Both the position numbers and the translations under genes were made by a program. The notes under the pieces were generated by a model. It was given only the letters and a program-made list of their open reading frames with translations, ran no database searches and was not told the DNA's origin. 64,000 bases of DNA from Argentina anserina (taxonomy: Eukaryota; Streptophyta; Magnoliopsida; Rosales; Rosaceae), in assembly GCF_933775445.1 (NCBI RefSeq), contig NC_065874.1, positions 24,188,501 through 24,252,500 of the forward strand. The letters run 5' to 3'. Shown here one piece after another: positions 38,251-49,749 of this stretch. Each line of letters opens with the position of its first letter. Position 1 is the stretch's first letter.

Positions 38251-39067
38251 TGTAAAACGAGAATCTGAAAACAAACAAGCAGTGCAGACACGTGTACAAA
38301 TAAAATGTAATTTATAATCAAACGCGGGGTTACATTCTTTGTGAACTCCTCTGATTCTATCTCCGTATATATGTAACTTGGCTCAAGGGTGACGTGCACT
38401 TGATCTTGAGAATTTGAGTTTGATTTGAATTTGGATTTCATGAAGAACGATCGATTTAGTGGCTTGACGATTCTTCGTGGATTTGAGTTTGGATTTGGAT
38501 TTGATGAAGAACGAGCGATTTGGTAGCTTGACGATTCTTCGTGGACTTGAGAGATTTCGGGATTTCTCGAGAGTGATCTTGCTCAAATGATTTTCTCTCT
38601 TCTTCTCAAATGTAAAAAAAATCCCCCTCTCTCTTTATGTTGAAAATGGTATTTATAGTGTCAAGAATATTCTATTTTATAGAATATTTTAATGACACTA
38701 AAATAATAATATTTCTTTAGTTGTATAATTAAATCAATATGTATTTTCTGATTAATTTAAAATTAGTTATGAGAATAACTAAATTAAACAGATTCCAATA
38801 ATTGATTTAATTATAACCGTAAAGAAATTTATTACTTTAATCAAATATCCGATTACCATTTCGATCGTCAATGACATTCAATTTCCAATTAAAGTCGGAA
38901 TCACATAGCTTTGATTACGATCATCCGTTTATGTGCTGACGCGAATTTTATTCGGGTCCATACTGACTTTGTTGACTTTTGGGCCATGTGTGTAATTTTG
39001 TCGGGTTCTTGGTCGATTTAATCATTTAATGAAGATGATTTACTGCATTAAATTTCTTGTGTCTACA
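38251..39067 (-). repeat. 3' LTR of element 1 (817 bp)
   Basis: Starts TGTAAAACGAGAATCTG and ends GTGTCTACA. It carries two copies of a 64-bp direct repeat containing GATGAAGAACGAGCGATTTG (about 38440-38550). The adjoining GGGGGC-type polypurine tract (minus strand) is at about 39068-39080. Confidence 0.9.
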
Positions 39068-39080
39068 AATGCCCCCACTT
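39068..39080 (-). other. Polypurine tract of element 1
   Basis: On the element's sense strand AAGTGGGGGCATT immediately precedes the 3' LTR. The same sequence adjoins the LTR of element 2 at 52391. Confidence 0.75.
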
Positions 39081-39530
39081 CAAGTCGTGCTGCAGACATG
39101 TCGTCGTCACGTGCTGAAAGCGTAGCTTGAAGTATGCACTTTGATTTGGAGAATTTGTGGAGCTAGCTTCCGGGGCTCCGCAAATTTTATAGTAATCTTT
39201 CCTTATGATTTCCGAGATTTAGTTCAACAGAAAGGGAAATTACTGACTTTCCCGTCGATTTATTTGATTTGGTGTTGATTTGGCATGGTTTGAGCATTTA
39301 TTGATGATCATTAATAATTCATCTCTAGCATTGATTGCTTAGCAGTGTTGGTTTTTTTTCTCTGCCTGCATTAATGCAGTTGCATGTTTGTCTACTTGAG
39401 CATGCTTTTGCATTCTGCACGCATGTCCTTCTTACTTTATACTTCTGAGATGTTTGACTAATGTCTCATATATATTAGTTTAGTTCATTAGATCATAGTC
39501 CCGTAAACATCTATTTAATCTCTTGTAATC

Positions 39531-40320
39531 TTATGTTTCATCTTCCTCATTCTCAACATCAGAATCAGCTGGATCATCCTTTGATTCCTCTGCCTCTTTC
39601 TTCTCTACCTCTTCAAATGCTGTTTTCTCAGCATCTTTTTTTTTTCCATGTGCTTTCAGCGAGCTGCTTGGCATGCACTGGCTCATCAGTGATCACAATA
39701 TTGTCAAACAGAGTTCCCGATTTCACCTACCATAATTGAATTCCAACGTATTTCAAGTTGGGGAAAACATATAGGTCAGGGTCATCGGTGAATTTCGGGT
39801 TGTCAATCATTGGTGCCTTCTACTTTCCCTTGTAGGTGGGGTTCTTAATTTTCTTTGGCTTCCATTCACCCTTGTATTCAGGGTTGGGAATGGTTGGGGC
39901 TGTCCATTCACCATCTTCCTCATCATCCCAATCTTCAGGCTTCTTAGCTTTGGGATCTAAGATTTCCTTTGGCGGAAGAAGATCCCAATCACTGTGTAGG
40001 CTACCAGTTTGCTTCTCGATATTGTCGATAAGGATGCTATAGGTAGCATCTGGTCGGATGATAAAGGTGTAAACATGAGTGAGCTGGTCAGTCTCAAAAG
40101 ATACGTCCTTCTTGATCAAGTTATTTGTTCCGTTGTAGTGGAGAATTGCATGAACTTTCTTGGTGCTGTATCCAGAGATATCTGGTCCAAACATGATGTT
40201 GTATGGGGTATCAACACCAAAGCTCTTCTAATCTACATCACCACGGAGCAAGTTGATGTAGCCCCCACCACAGTTAAGTTTATTTTCATGTTGTATGGGG
40301 TATCACCACTAAAGCTTTTT
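39531..40320 (-). pseudogene. Captured, intron-free calreticulin fragment inside element 1
   Basis: On the element's sense strand the frame reads CGGGY, then [65 protein letters not shown], and on to [31 protein letters not shown], ending with an acidic tail at TAA 39531-39533. This is plant calreticulin from roughly the second third of the protein to near the C-terminus, contiguous where the plant gene has several introns. At least three in-frame stops replace Gln or Trp codons. The P-domain is shortened: only one [12 protein letters not shown] unit is left, as if two repeats had recombined. The tail lacks the HDEL retention signal. A short 5' piece (GDTPYN region) is repeated at 40289-40320. 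It is not a functional calreticulin. Confidence 0.93.
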
Positions 40321-40398
40321 TTTTCTTTTTTTTTTTTCGGGTATGCTTTAATGTTTTTTTTTTGGCTTTGACCCTTTTTTTTCCTTTTTAGGATTTTG
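40321..40398 (-). repeat. A-rich tract (sense strand) preceding the captured cDNA
   Basis: Poly-T runs on the plus strand, ending with a CCTTTTTAGGATTTTG-like motif at about 40382-40398. Nearly the same arrangement precedes the cargo of element 2 at 53720-53816. Confidence 0.7.
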
Positions 40399-40470
40399 AC
40401 AACAATTTAAGCGCCACGGTCGATCTAGAAATTTGACTGCTTTCGAGACGCGTTGATTTCCGGCGGATTT

Positions 40471-40942
40471 GAAGAACGTAAACGACTTAATCGCTTGACT
40501 GCTCTCATTTCACAGACTTGATACTTGATAGCACTCAATAAAAGCATTTTAGGCTTTACGCATCACATTCACGACAATGGCTTTCAAGAGTTTCAAGAAC
40601 GTAAAAGACCTAATCGCTTGACTGCTCTCATTTCATAGACTTGACAGCACTTAATAAAAGCGTTTTAGGCTTTACGCATCACATTCACGACAGTGGCTTT
40701 CAAGAGTTTCAAGAACTTAAAAGACCTAATCGCTTGACTGCTCTCATTTCATAGACTTGACAGCACTTAATAAAAGCGTTTTAGGCTTTACGCATCACGT
40801 TCACCATGACGGCTTTCAAGAGTTTGAAGAACGTAAACGACCTAATCGCTTGACTGATGTCAATTCATAGACTTGACAACACTTGATAAAAGTGTTTTAG
40901 GCTTTACGCATCACATTCACCATGGTGGCTTTTAGGAGTTTC
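40471..40942 (+). repeat. Four tandem repeats of 116-123 bp in element 1
   Basis: Units start at about 40471, 40594, 40710 and 40826 with AAGAACGTAAAAGACCTAAT and share GCGTTTTAGGCTTTACGCAT. On the plus strand some units encode the short frame MAFKSFKNVKDLIA followed by a stop. The last unit leads into the ORF at 40922. Confidence 0.85.
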
Positions 40943-41080
40943 ACGGATGGGACAATCACTATCCTCGACGATGTTGAAGATGAGCAACATGATGGCACCA
41001 CGTTAACCGTATATCCCTCTCTTACCGAGCAATTCGCTTTTAAAGCTTCATTCTATGGCAGCTCAACTCCCGTCTTGTAG
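40922..41080 (+). CDS. 52-aa antisense ORF in element 1 (uncertain)
   Basis: Starts MVAFRSFTDGTITILDDVED and ends with TAG at 41078-41080, on the strand opposite to gag-pol. Tat-lineage elements are known to carry extra ORFs, some antisense, between integrase and the 3' LTR; whether this is one is inference. Its first residues resemble the MAFKSF peptide encoded in the repeats just before it. No domain recognised. Confidence 0.3.
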   Translation: MVAFRSFTDGTITILDDVEDEQHDGTTLTVYPSLTEQFAFKASFYGSSTPVL

Positions 41081-41474
41081 TGGATTTACGCAGTGAAATA
41101 AGTATTTGCTCTATGATTGGGAGACAAACCCTTATTTTTATTTTGATGTGACTGAACTTAAGATTGTTATTCTCAAGCTGCTTACGTATCCTTCTACAGA
41201 AGGAATTAAGTCATCACGTAGTTCAAGGGGTTTTTTTGTACCTTGTGCAGTTTAAGCTCATGCAGGCGTGGAGCATTTTTGTTTTCTTTTGTTCTCTTTT
41301 TTTTTCTTGTCTTATGTAGTTTAGGCTCGTGGAGACTTGGAGCATTTTTTGAGGTTTTCAAGCATGGTACTTCTTCAAGAACTTGCCGTTAATGGGACCG
41401 ATCCTCAGACCGTCTTCCGCCACAATTTTGTAAGCTCCATTGGTGTATACTTCTCTGATGACGTAAGGACCATC

Positions 41475-42805
41475 TCACTTTGACTTGAATTTGGAGCCAG
41501 ACTTGTGCGTCATAATGATGGGTCTTCGAACAACAAGAACTAAATCATCAACTTGAAATGACTGTGGTCGAACACCTTTGTTGAAGGCGTGTAACATCCG
41601 AGCTTGATAACATTCCAGGTGTTGTTGTGCATCAAGCCTCTTCTCGTCCAAAGCTTCTAACTCTTGCAGGCGCAACTTGACATTTTCTTCATTTGTGAGA
41701 CCTTCTTGCAAAGCGATTCTCAATGACGGGATTTCTTTCTCTAATGGTAACACGGCTTCGACACCATAGACGAGAGAATAAGGTGTAGCATTTGTGGTTG
41801 TCCGATACGTCGTTCTATAAGCCCAGAGAGCTTCGCCCAATTTCTCATGCCAATCCCTCTGCTTCTTGCTGACAGTTTTCTTCAGAATGTTACAAATCGT
41901 TTTATTGAATGCTTCTGCTAAACCATTTGCCGGGGCGTTGTACATCGAAGAAAAGTGAAGCTTGAAGTGGAATTTCTTGCTCAACTTTTCTGTTGCGGTA
42001 TTCGAGAAATATTTGGCGTTGTCTGTGATGATGCACCGTGGTATACCATAGCGTTGTATAATGCTTCCCGTAATGAAATCCACAACATTTTCTTTCTTTA
42101 TTTCTTTCAGTGGTATCGCCTCTGCCCACTTTGAGAAGGAATCCGTGGATGCGAGAATGTACATATGAACAGCCGATGATTTCGGAGTGATGGGTCCGAT
42201 TACATCCATTCCCTAGACATTGGAGTGAAGTTGGTATGAAACTCACAAGCTTGACATTTTTGTGCATACTCCATACAATCCTTGACTATGGCGGGCCAAT
42301 AATACCCTAGTCATCTTACTTGAAAATGTAACTTCGGTCCTGACTAATGTGCTCCACACACTCCGGAATGAACCTCTTCCATGGCTTTGACCGCTTCATC
42401 TTTTCCCAAGCATCGAAAAAGTACTCCGTCAAATGACCTCCGATATAAAGTTTCTTTATAGTATAGGAAGCGCGGTGCTTGCCGCTTGATGCTCCACCTT
42501 TGCTTCGAATCTTCAGGTAGCTGGTTGTGCTCAAGATAGTTGATAAAGGGATGCCTCCAATCTTCAACATCAATAGTGTGAACTGACACTACATGAGAAC
42601 TGGCACATTGGAGTGAAGGCTTTGTTGTCACGACCCACCTTTGGCAAATTTGGATGTCCAAAATTTCGTCTCCAGACAATGCCAAGGTCGCCGCCAAGTT
42701 TGCCAATGCGTCTGCCATTTGATTTTCTTTTCGTGGCACATGTATGAGTGTAACTTTATCAAAGCCCTTCAAGAGTTGTGTGGCGAGTTGGAAATAATGT
42801 ACCAA
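41475..42805 (-). pseudogene. Integrase and end of archaeal-like RNase H, element 1
   Basis: The upstream part (42805-42344) contains VPRKENQMADALANLAA, the end of the RNase H, and EVHSGVCGAH, the integrase zinc-binding start. The part 42209-41475 holds the catalytic core, with MDVIGPITPKSS, ITDNAKYFSN and the ANGLAEAFNKT motif bearing the last acidic residue, then GVEAVLPLE. A TAG replaces the Trp expected before GMDVIG. It is split into several frames and inactive. Confidence 0.9.
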
Positions 42806-42838
42806 CTCTTCCTTCTTGACCTCGTAATTAGTGAGCAG

Positions 42839-43216
42839 TTAATCAATCACCAACTTCGAGTCTCCATACACTTCGAGACTTTGGATTTCAATTTCTAACG
42901 CTGTTTGCAATCCCATGATTAAGGCTTGGTACTCTGCGACATTGTTGGAGCACAATTCCCCAAGAGTGAAAGAATAAGGCAATATCTGCTTTTGTGTAGA
43001 AACAAAGATAACACCAGCCCATGCTTCGTCTGCCCTAGATGAGCCATCGAAAAACATCTTCCAAGTAGGGAGAACCTCTGCGAGGAAGACTTCCTCGTCC
43101 GGGAATTCATCTGAGATTTCCCAATCCACTGGAATAGGATGGTTTGCCAGGAAGTCGGCCAACGCCTGTCCTTTCACTACTTTAGCGGGTACATATACGA
43201 TGTCGGATTGGTTCAT
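42839..43216 (-). pseudogene. Second, archaeal-like RNase H domain of element 1
   Basis: The motifs WKMFFDGSSR, NNVAEYQALIMGL and EVYGDSKLVI carry the D, E, D acidic residues of an RNase H separate from the one following RT. A stop (TAA) interrupts it after the last motif. This extra domain is a hallmark of the Tat lineage. Confidence 0.85.
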
Positions 43217-44699
43217 TGGTAACGCCCACTCACCATGCGCCCAGTTAAAATTGGTTTAGATAATATGAACTTTACTGGATCGGCTTGCGCCACTAAGTGC
43301 ATTGTGTAAGCTTGCATGTAATGTCTCAACTTTTGAATGGCGAAGACGAGTTCAAGACACATTTTCTCTATCAGCGGATAATTTAGCTCAGGTCCGGTGA
43401 GGGTCCGACTCAAGTAGTACAAGGATTTCTCCTTTTTGGCCTCATTTTCTTGGGCAAGAAGGGCCCCAAGTGATCTCTCTTGAGCCGCGATGTAAAGGAT
43501 AAGAGGTTTCTTGGCGATAGGTGCACCAACACCAGAGGATTCGCCAGGTATTTCTTTATGCTCTCAAAGGCATTGCGACAAGCTTCATCTAATACAAATG
43601 GAAAATCTTTCATCATGAGTCGACTGAATGGTTGGCAACGGCCCGCCAGGTTCGATATGAACCGTCCGATAAAGGCAAGTCGTCATTGGAGGCCTTTTAA
43701 CTCGCGCAAATTTCTTGGCTCTAGCATTTCTTGGATGGCTTTAATTTTGGATTGGTCTAACTCGATGCCTCGATGCTTCACGATGAATCCAAGAAATTTT
43801 CCATAACTAACGCCGAAGCCACACTTCAAATGATTCATTTTTAACTGGTATTTGCGTAACCTGTCGAACACTCTTCGTAGATCTTGCAGGTGATCACTTC
43901 TTTTTTTTGTTTTGACAACCAAATCATCAACATAACACTCTACATACTTGTGCAGCATGTCACCGAAAATTTTATGCATAGCACGTTGGTACATTGCACC
44001 GGCATTTTTTAACCCGAATGACATGACCTTATAGCAATAAATTCCGTTGGGAGTTCGAAATACAGTGAGTTCCTTATCCTCCAAGGCCATCCTTATCTGA
44101 TTGTAACCTGATGATCCATCCATGAATGACAAACCCTCATGCCCAGTTGCCGCATCCACCATGAGCTCTATGATTGGTAGAGGGAAATCATCTTTTGGAC
44201 ATGCCTCATTTAAGTCACGAAAGTCTACACAAACACGGATGTGTCCGTTCTTTTTCTTGACAGGAACAATGTTTGCGATCCACTTGGGATATTGAACCTC
44301 TCTAATGAAGCCTGCGGCAATCAACTTATCAACTTCTGCTTCGATTTGAGGAAGAAGTTCTGTTCGAAAGCGTCTTTGTGTTTGCTTGGTCGGCCGAGCC
44401 TCTGGTTTGACAGCAAGTCGATGAACTACTACCTTTGGGTCCAGGCCGGGCATTTCTTTGTATGTCCAAGCAAAGACATCTTTATACTCGAGCAACAGAT
44501 CAAGATATTCTTTTTCTTCTTCAGAACTTAAAGACGCACTCACAAAAATAGGTGTTGGGTATTCTTCTGTTCCCAAGTTAATCTCCTTAAGTTCGTCCAT
44601 AGTGGCTTGCCCCCCGTCTTCAAGTTCTGGAGGAGATTCGTCTACTTCAATTTCAAAATCTTCATGATCATCTTCCTCTACGGCATTTGCTTCTGCCAC
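43213..44699 (-). pseudogene. Reverse transcriptase and RNase H of element 1
   Basis: The frame 44699-43683 has VCVDFRDLNEACPKDDFPLP, SFMDGSSGYNQI, TPNGIYCYKVMSFGLKNAGA and the active site YVDD (43923-43934). It breaks before the RNase H part, which continues in other frames (43616-43410 and 43422-43213, with YYLSRTLTGPELNYPLIEK). Confidence 0.93.
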
Positions 44700-45530
44700 C
44701 GTGATATGATAAGAGGTTTGGACAATGTCATCCTCATCACCATTACCGAGGTCGCTATCTCTTTTTTAGTCAGTGAATATGATGGTATGTTGCTTCACTT
44801 TGAGTTGATCCGTGGAATCCACTTCCAACACACAATGCCTCTTCATCGTGACGGGATAAGATTTCGGAGTTCTTTGCTCTCCGCTAGACTACAAGTCGTT
44901 TTCCTCTTGCATATTTGTCGTTCCTTAGGTGCTTGGATCCTTTCCAATGTAGGCTTTCGTGGAATGATGTTTGACTCTCTCTTATGTTTGTCTGAACTTG
45001 ACATCCTTTGGAATACGGAAGGCCGAGTGGTTGTACTACCGATGCGATTGAAAACTGAACCTCTACTTGCTGTTATGTTCACACGGTCAAAAACGGACAC
45101 CCTTGTGGTTGATCCTTCAATACGTTCTGATGTTGCTCTTCGGGGATCTGGACGAATGCGATCGAACAACGAAATGCCAGGGGTTGACTAAACCTCTTGA
45201 CTCTTCTCTTCAACTACCTCTACATTGATATGTTGCACATTGGCTCGCTCCGCCCTTCTTCTTCCTGAAATTCTGATTGGCTTGCTCGAAGCGAAACCGA
45301 GACCAGCTTTAGAAGAATCAAATGTTGCCCATCTCTTAACTTCTTTTGTGGCTCATCGAGCTCATGCGCCATATTTGCTGCAGCTTGATCGTCCTTTTAG
45401 CTTGATGAACCAAAGTCGTATCCGGCGTTTTCTAACAGCTTGTATGCGTTAGGATCGAACCCTTCACTCGTTCTTTTCTCATGCAGCAATCCATGTTCCG
45501 TCTTACCTTGAATTGGTTTGATAAACCCCT

Positions 45531-46859
45531 TTAGTGGTTGCTTTGTAGGATTTCGGTGCTCACCTTTATCAATGGCAATGTTGATTCCTCCCTCAACAAC
45601 TTCACATCATCCTTTTCTAATTTTCGTGGACACTCTTGTGACTTTGTCCCCACAAATGGAGACTCCCCCTCCCTTCGTCTAGACTTCGGAACATAGCGAA
45701 GGATCGGAAAGGCATGGCTGGCTTTTCTTTCCGCATACGATGTTGCTGCTTTAGATGAGACTTTTTGCGACACTTCACCATGAAACCCAATATCTTTTGA
45801 TTTGGCGTCATTCTCCCTAATTATAGTGGCTTTCCCCGTAGAGGGTACTCCGGCCAGAAGGACTTCTTTCATTGACTCCTCATCTGTGTAGAATTTAGAA
45901 TCCGCAAAGTATGATTCAACTTCTGTGAATGGTTTGGTATCTCCTATCACAGTTTTCACACAACCGCGATAGAACTTGAAGAATTGGTGTAAAGTGGATG
46001 GCATGATGCCATTTTCATGTACCCATGGTCGTCCCAACAACAAGTTGTACGAGGTCTTCACATCGATGACATGAAACAAGGTGTTTGATTTTAGCTCTCC
46101 GATGTCCATGTCTAGTCTGATCATCCCTATCGCTTTTTGTTCTCCTTGGTTGAAACCTTGGATCATGAGACGACTCCTTGATAACTCATCAACATTGATG
46201 CCGAGTTGAGACATGGTTGACTTGGGCATGATATTTACTGTTGACCCTCCGTCTATGAGCATGCGATTCAACTTCCGCTCTCGCATGTACCCTGTCACAA
46301 AAAGAGGTCGATTATGTGGCTTAGAGCCCAATTGGAGGTCATCACTTTTGAAGTCAATGTTATCACAATATGCATCACACGCGCCACATTCCTTCATGCT
46401 TGTGGAGTGTTTTCCTACGTCGATGAGCAACTCCACAAGTGTGCATCTCGTTGATTTTGGCAATTGCATCAAGTCAGAGGGGCTAAGTTGGAAAGGTAGA
46501 CTCTCCAATTGTTTCAACACCTCATTTTTATTTAACACTTGACTTGCACCTATTTCTCTTGCTTCAAACTTTTCGTCTCTTTCGGAGCTAACTTCACAAC
46601 TTGTGGCCATTGAAATGACATTCGGTTGTTTTGTGGGCAAGTGTTCTATTGACAAGTTCTGGCGAAGAGGCTTCCACGAATATGGTACGACTTTCGTCTC
46701 AAAACGTACTCGTCCATTCTCCTCTCGTCGTGGAGGTGATTTCTTCTGGCTTGGTCGGGCAATTGGTGAATTTGATATCATACCTTTGCGAGTTCTTCTT
46801 CGGGTGACCAATATCCATCCTTCATCATCGGCATTAGAGGCAACTTGGAGGATATGCAT
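45531..46859 (-). pseudogene. Gag end and aspartic protease of element 1
   Basis: A 442-codon frame. The protease active-site region reads MLIDGGSTVNIMP, with flap/second motif YNLLLGRPWVHENG, typical of Tat-type proteases. The linker to RT, about 44700-45530, contains further broken frames with repeated SVFDRV/SVFNRI-type units. Confidence 0.85.
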
Positions 46860-46910
46860 GGAAGCAGGACATTCTTTAACTTCTTTGGTCTTCTTATGTT
46901 CGCGTGCCTC

Positions 46911-48780
46911 CTATGTGAAACAGAACGGTGTTTTCATCGGGTGAAAATGAAGTGGAACTGGCTCGAACGACCTAAATGTTATGGTAGTGCAATTGACTCC
47001 AGCAACGTCGCCGATGTCCAGCTCAATCTTTCCTTGCTTGGCGAGGTTCATTATCAAATCTTTGAGAATAAAGCACTTCTCTATAGGGTGACTAACGAGG
47101 CGATGATATTTACAATACTTCGGATCGTTGACACGATGCATTTCTTCTGGATGCTTGCACTCCGGAAGATCTATTATCTTGTTTTCGAGCAAATTCTCTA
47201 ACATGCCCGCCATATTAGAGTCTGGGAACGGGTACGTCTTTCGCTCCATCTCCTTCAACGTGGGTTCACTCCTATCGTAGGTTCGATGAGGTTCCACCTT
47301 ATTGAACTCTTTCTTATTCCGCGTAGAGATCTTAATCGGTGCAGTACTGATGACCATTGATTCTTTGGAAGGCTTCTTCACAACTTTGTCGAATCTGCTT
47401 CCGAAGACTTTGTTTTTTCATTGGTCAACCAGGGACTCATTTTTTCCCTTATGCCTTGCCAAGCTTAGCTCCATGTCGTGGGCTCGAGTAGCCAACTCTT
47501 TGAAAGAACGAGGCTTGATTCCTTGCAAGATGTATAGCAAATCAAAGTGCATGCCTTGGATGCACATTTCAACGGCTGACTCCTTTGACAGTCAGTCCTT
47601 GCAATCAAGGCTAAGTGAGCGCCATCTATTGATGTAGCCGATCGCAGGTTCATCTTTTCGTTGCTTCATGTTAGTTAGCTCCATCATGCTCACCGTCTGC
47701 CTTGTACTATAGAATCGATTAAGGAACTCGCGTTCCATTTGGTCCCAACTGGCAACATACTCCGGCTCTAAGTCTGTATACCACTCGAAGGCATTTCTTT
47801 TCAACGAGCGAACAAACTGCTTGACAAGGTGATCGCCTTCTGTCCCGACGTTATTGCAAGTCTCCACAAAGTGGGTGACGTGTGGCTTTGGGTTCCATTT
47901 ACCTTCAAATTGTTGGAAATTTGGTGGCTAATACCCTAGCGGCATCCTTAAGTTATCGATCCTCTTCGTATAAGGTTTGGAGTAAGTGAGGGAGTCACGA
48001 GAAGGACCTCCATATTGAGCCCGAATTGAGTTGGTGATGATGTCCTGCAATTGCTGGAGTGATAAGGAACCAAGCGAGTCGTCATTGTTCTTGGACGTTT
48101 CTCCCTTTTCGTTTACTTTGCTCTTGTCAGGCAACCCCCTGGTAGAGTTCTCATCATCGTGATCTCCCAACTTACTATAAAGCTCAGTGATTTGCACGTC
48201 CTTTTCTTCAACCGTTCAGATGAGCTTTTCAACCATCTCCAACAGATTGGAGAGTTGCTCCTCGATTGTGGATGTCCCCGTCACGAAGACCCACACATTG
48301 TGAGAAGAGGATTCATATGCCATAGAATGAAAGTTATCGCCATCTTCTTTGGGAATTCCATGGTATGACGCCGTGCTTGATTTGTCATCAAAGAAAACGT
48401 CTTCCAGGATATGGCCATCACCATGAATGGGTAGAAGAGATTGCTCATTTGGCACCTTCTCTTTTGACACTTGCTTTTTCCCACTTTGAGAGACATGCTT
48501 TATTGCTCCCAAGCTCTCCAAGGTGATGACTGGTTGACGATGCTTACTAGCAAGTGCCATAAATATCGTGGGTTGAGCTCTAGTCACGCTCCGGGTGACA
48601 AGGGTAATCGGTTCACTCTTTGATTGGAGAATGTTTGTTTGGACTTCTTGACCGGCTCGGCCTCTCCGCTTGACCTCGCGGTTGTGGACTTGGATATCTT
48701 CGTTAGGACGGTTGGTTGTTCTTGGAAGCCATCGCATAAACGGATTTGAAGATTTCTTCGGAGAAGGAGATGAGAGGCCA
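46911..48780 (-). pseudogene. Gag of element 1
   Basis: The capsid part at 47867-47592 contains FVRSLKRNAFEWYTDLEP and MKQRKDEPAIGYINRWRSLS, typical Ty3/gypsy gag. The 47381-46911 frame has a zinc-knuckle-like CKYHRLVSHPIEKC. Nonsense codons at about 47928-47930 and 47590 break the frame. Confidence 0.85.
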
Positions 48781-48786
48781 AAAATG

Positions 48787-48804
48787 TCCCACTGGGCGTG
48801 CCAA
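48787..48804 (-). other. Primer-binding-site-like sequence of element 1
   Basis: On the sense strand TTGGCACGCCCAGTGGGA lies two bases inside the 5' LTR. It is not the tRNA-iMet site; the primer tRNA was not identified. Confidence 0.5.
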
Positions 48805-48806
48805 TT

Positions 48807-49744
48807 TGTAGAACGAGAATCTGAAAACAAACAAGGAGTGCAGACACGTGTAAAAATAAAATGTAATTTATAATCAAGCGCGGGGTTACAATCTTTGTGA
48901 ACTCCTCTGATTCTATCTCCGTATGTAACTTGGCTCAAGGGTGACGTGCACTTGATCTTGAGAATTTGAGTTTGATTTGAATTTGGATTTCATGAAGAAC
49001 GATCGATTTGGTGGCTTGATGATTCTTCGTGGACTTGAGTTTGGATTTGGATTTGATGAAAAACGAGCGATTTGGTAGTTTGACGATTCTTCATGGACTT
49101 GAGTTTGGATTTGGATTTGATGAAGAACGAGCGATTTGGTTGCTTGACGATTATTCGTGGACTTGAGTTTGGATTTGGATTTGATGAAGAATAAGCGATT
49201 TGGTAGCTTGATGATTCTTCGTGGATTAGGAGACTTCAGGATTTCTCGAGAGTGATCTTGCTCAAGTGATTTTCTCTCTTCTTCTCCAATGTAAAAAAAA
49301 CCCCCCTCTCTTTATGTTGAAAGAGGTATTTATAGTGTCAAGAATATTCTATTTTATAGAATATTTTAATGACACTAAAATAATAATATTTCTTTAGTTG
49401 TATAATTAAATCAAAATGTATTTTCTGATTAATTTAAAATTAGTTATGAGAATAACTAAATTAAACAGATTCAAATAATTGATTTAATTATAACCGTAAA
49501 GAAATTTATTAATTTAATCAAATGTCCGATTACCATTTAGATCGTCAATGACATTTAATTTCTAATTAAAGTCGGAATCACATAGCTTTGATTACGATCA
49601 TCCGTTTATGTGCTGACGCGAATTTTATTCGGGTCTGTACTGACTTTGTTGACTTTTGGGCCACGTGTGCAATTTTATCAGGTTTTTGGTCGATTTAGTA
49701 ATTTAATGAAAATGATTTACTGTATTAAATTTTTTGTGTCTACA
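48807..49744 (-). repeat. 5' LTR of element 1 (938 bp)
   Basis: Starts TGTAGAACGAGAATCTG and ends GTGTCTACA. It is longer than the partner LTR mainly because it has four instead of two 64-bp units (about 48990-49225). Confidence 0.9.
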
Positions 49745-49749
49745 TGCAT

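Larger units (their letters stand above)
38251..49744 (-). mobile_element. Element 1: decayed Ty3/gypsy LTR retrotransposon, Tat type, with captured calreticulin
   Basis: An 11,494-bp element bounded by LTRs with TG...CA ends and flanked by the perfect 5-bp duplication TGCAT (38246-38250 and 49745-49749). Internal order on the minus strand is PBS-like site, gag, protease, RT, RNase H, a second archaeal-like RNase H, integrase, tandem repeats, captured calreticulin cDNA, polypurine tract, 3' LTR. The dual RNase H and the protease motif LIDGGSTVNIMP point to the Tat branch of non-chromoviral Ty3/gypsy. All coding regions contain stops or frameshifts, mostly of transition type. Confidence 0.93.

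Noticed and set aside
40009..40371. 120-codon plus-strand ORF
   Set aside because: It is the antisense shadow of the calreticulin fragment and the poly-T tract.
40471..40942. Regular repeats resembling a CRISPR array
   Set aside because: Units are 116-123 bp with no distinct spacers and lie inside a plant retrotransposon.
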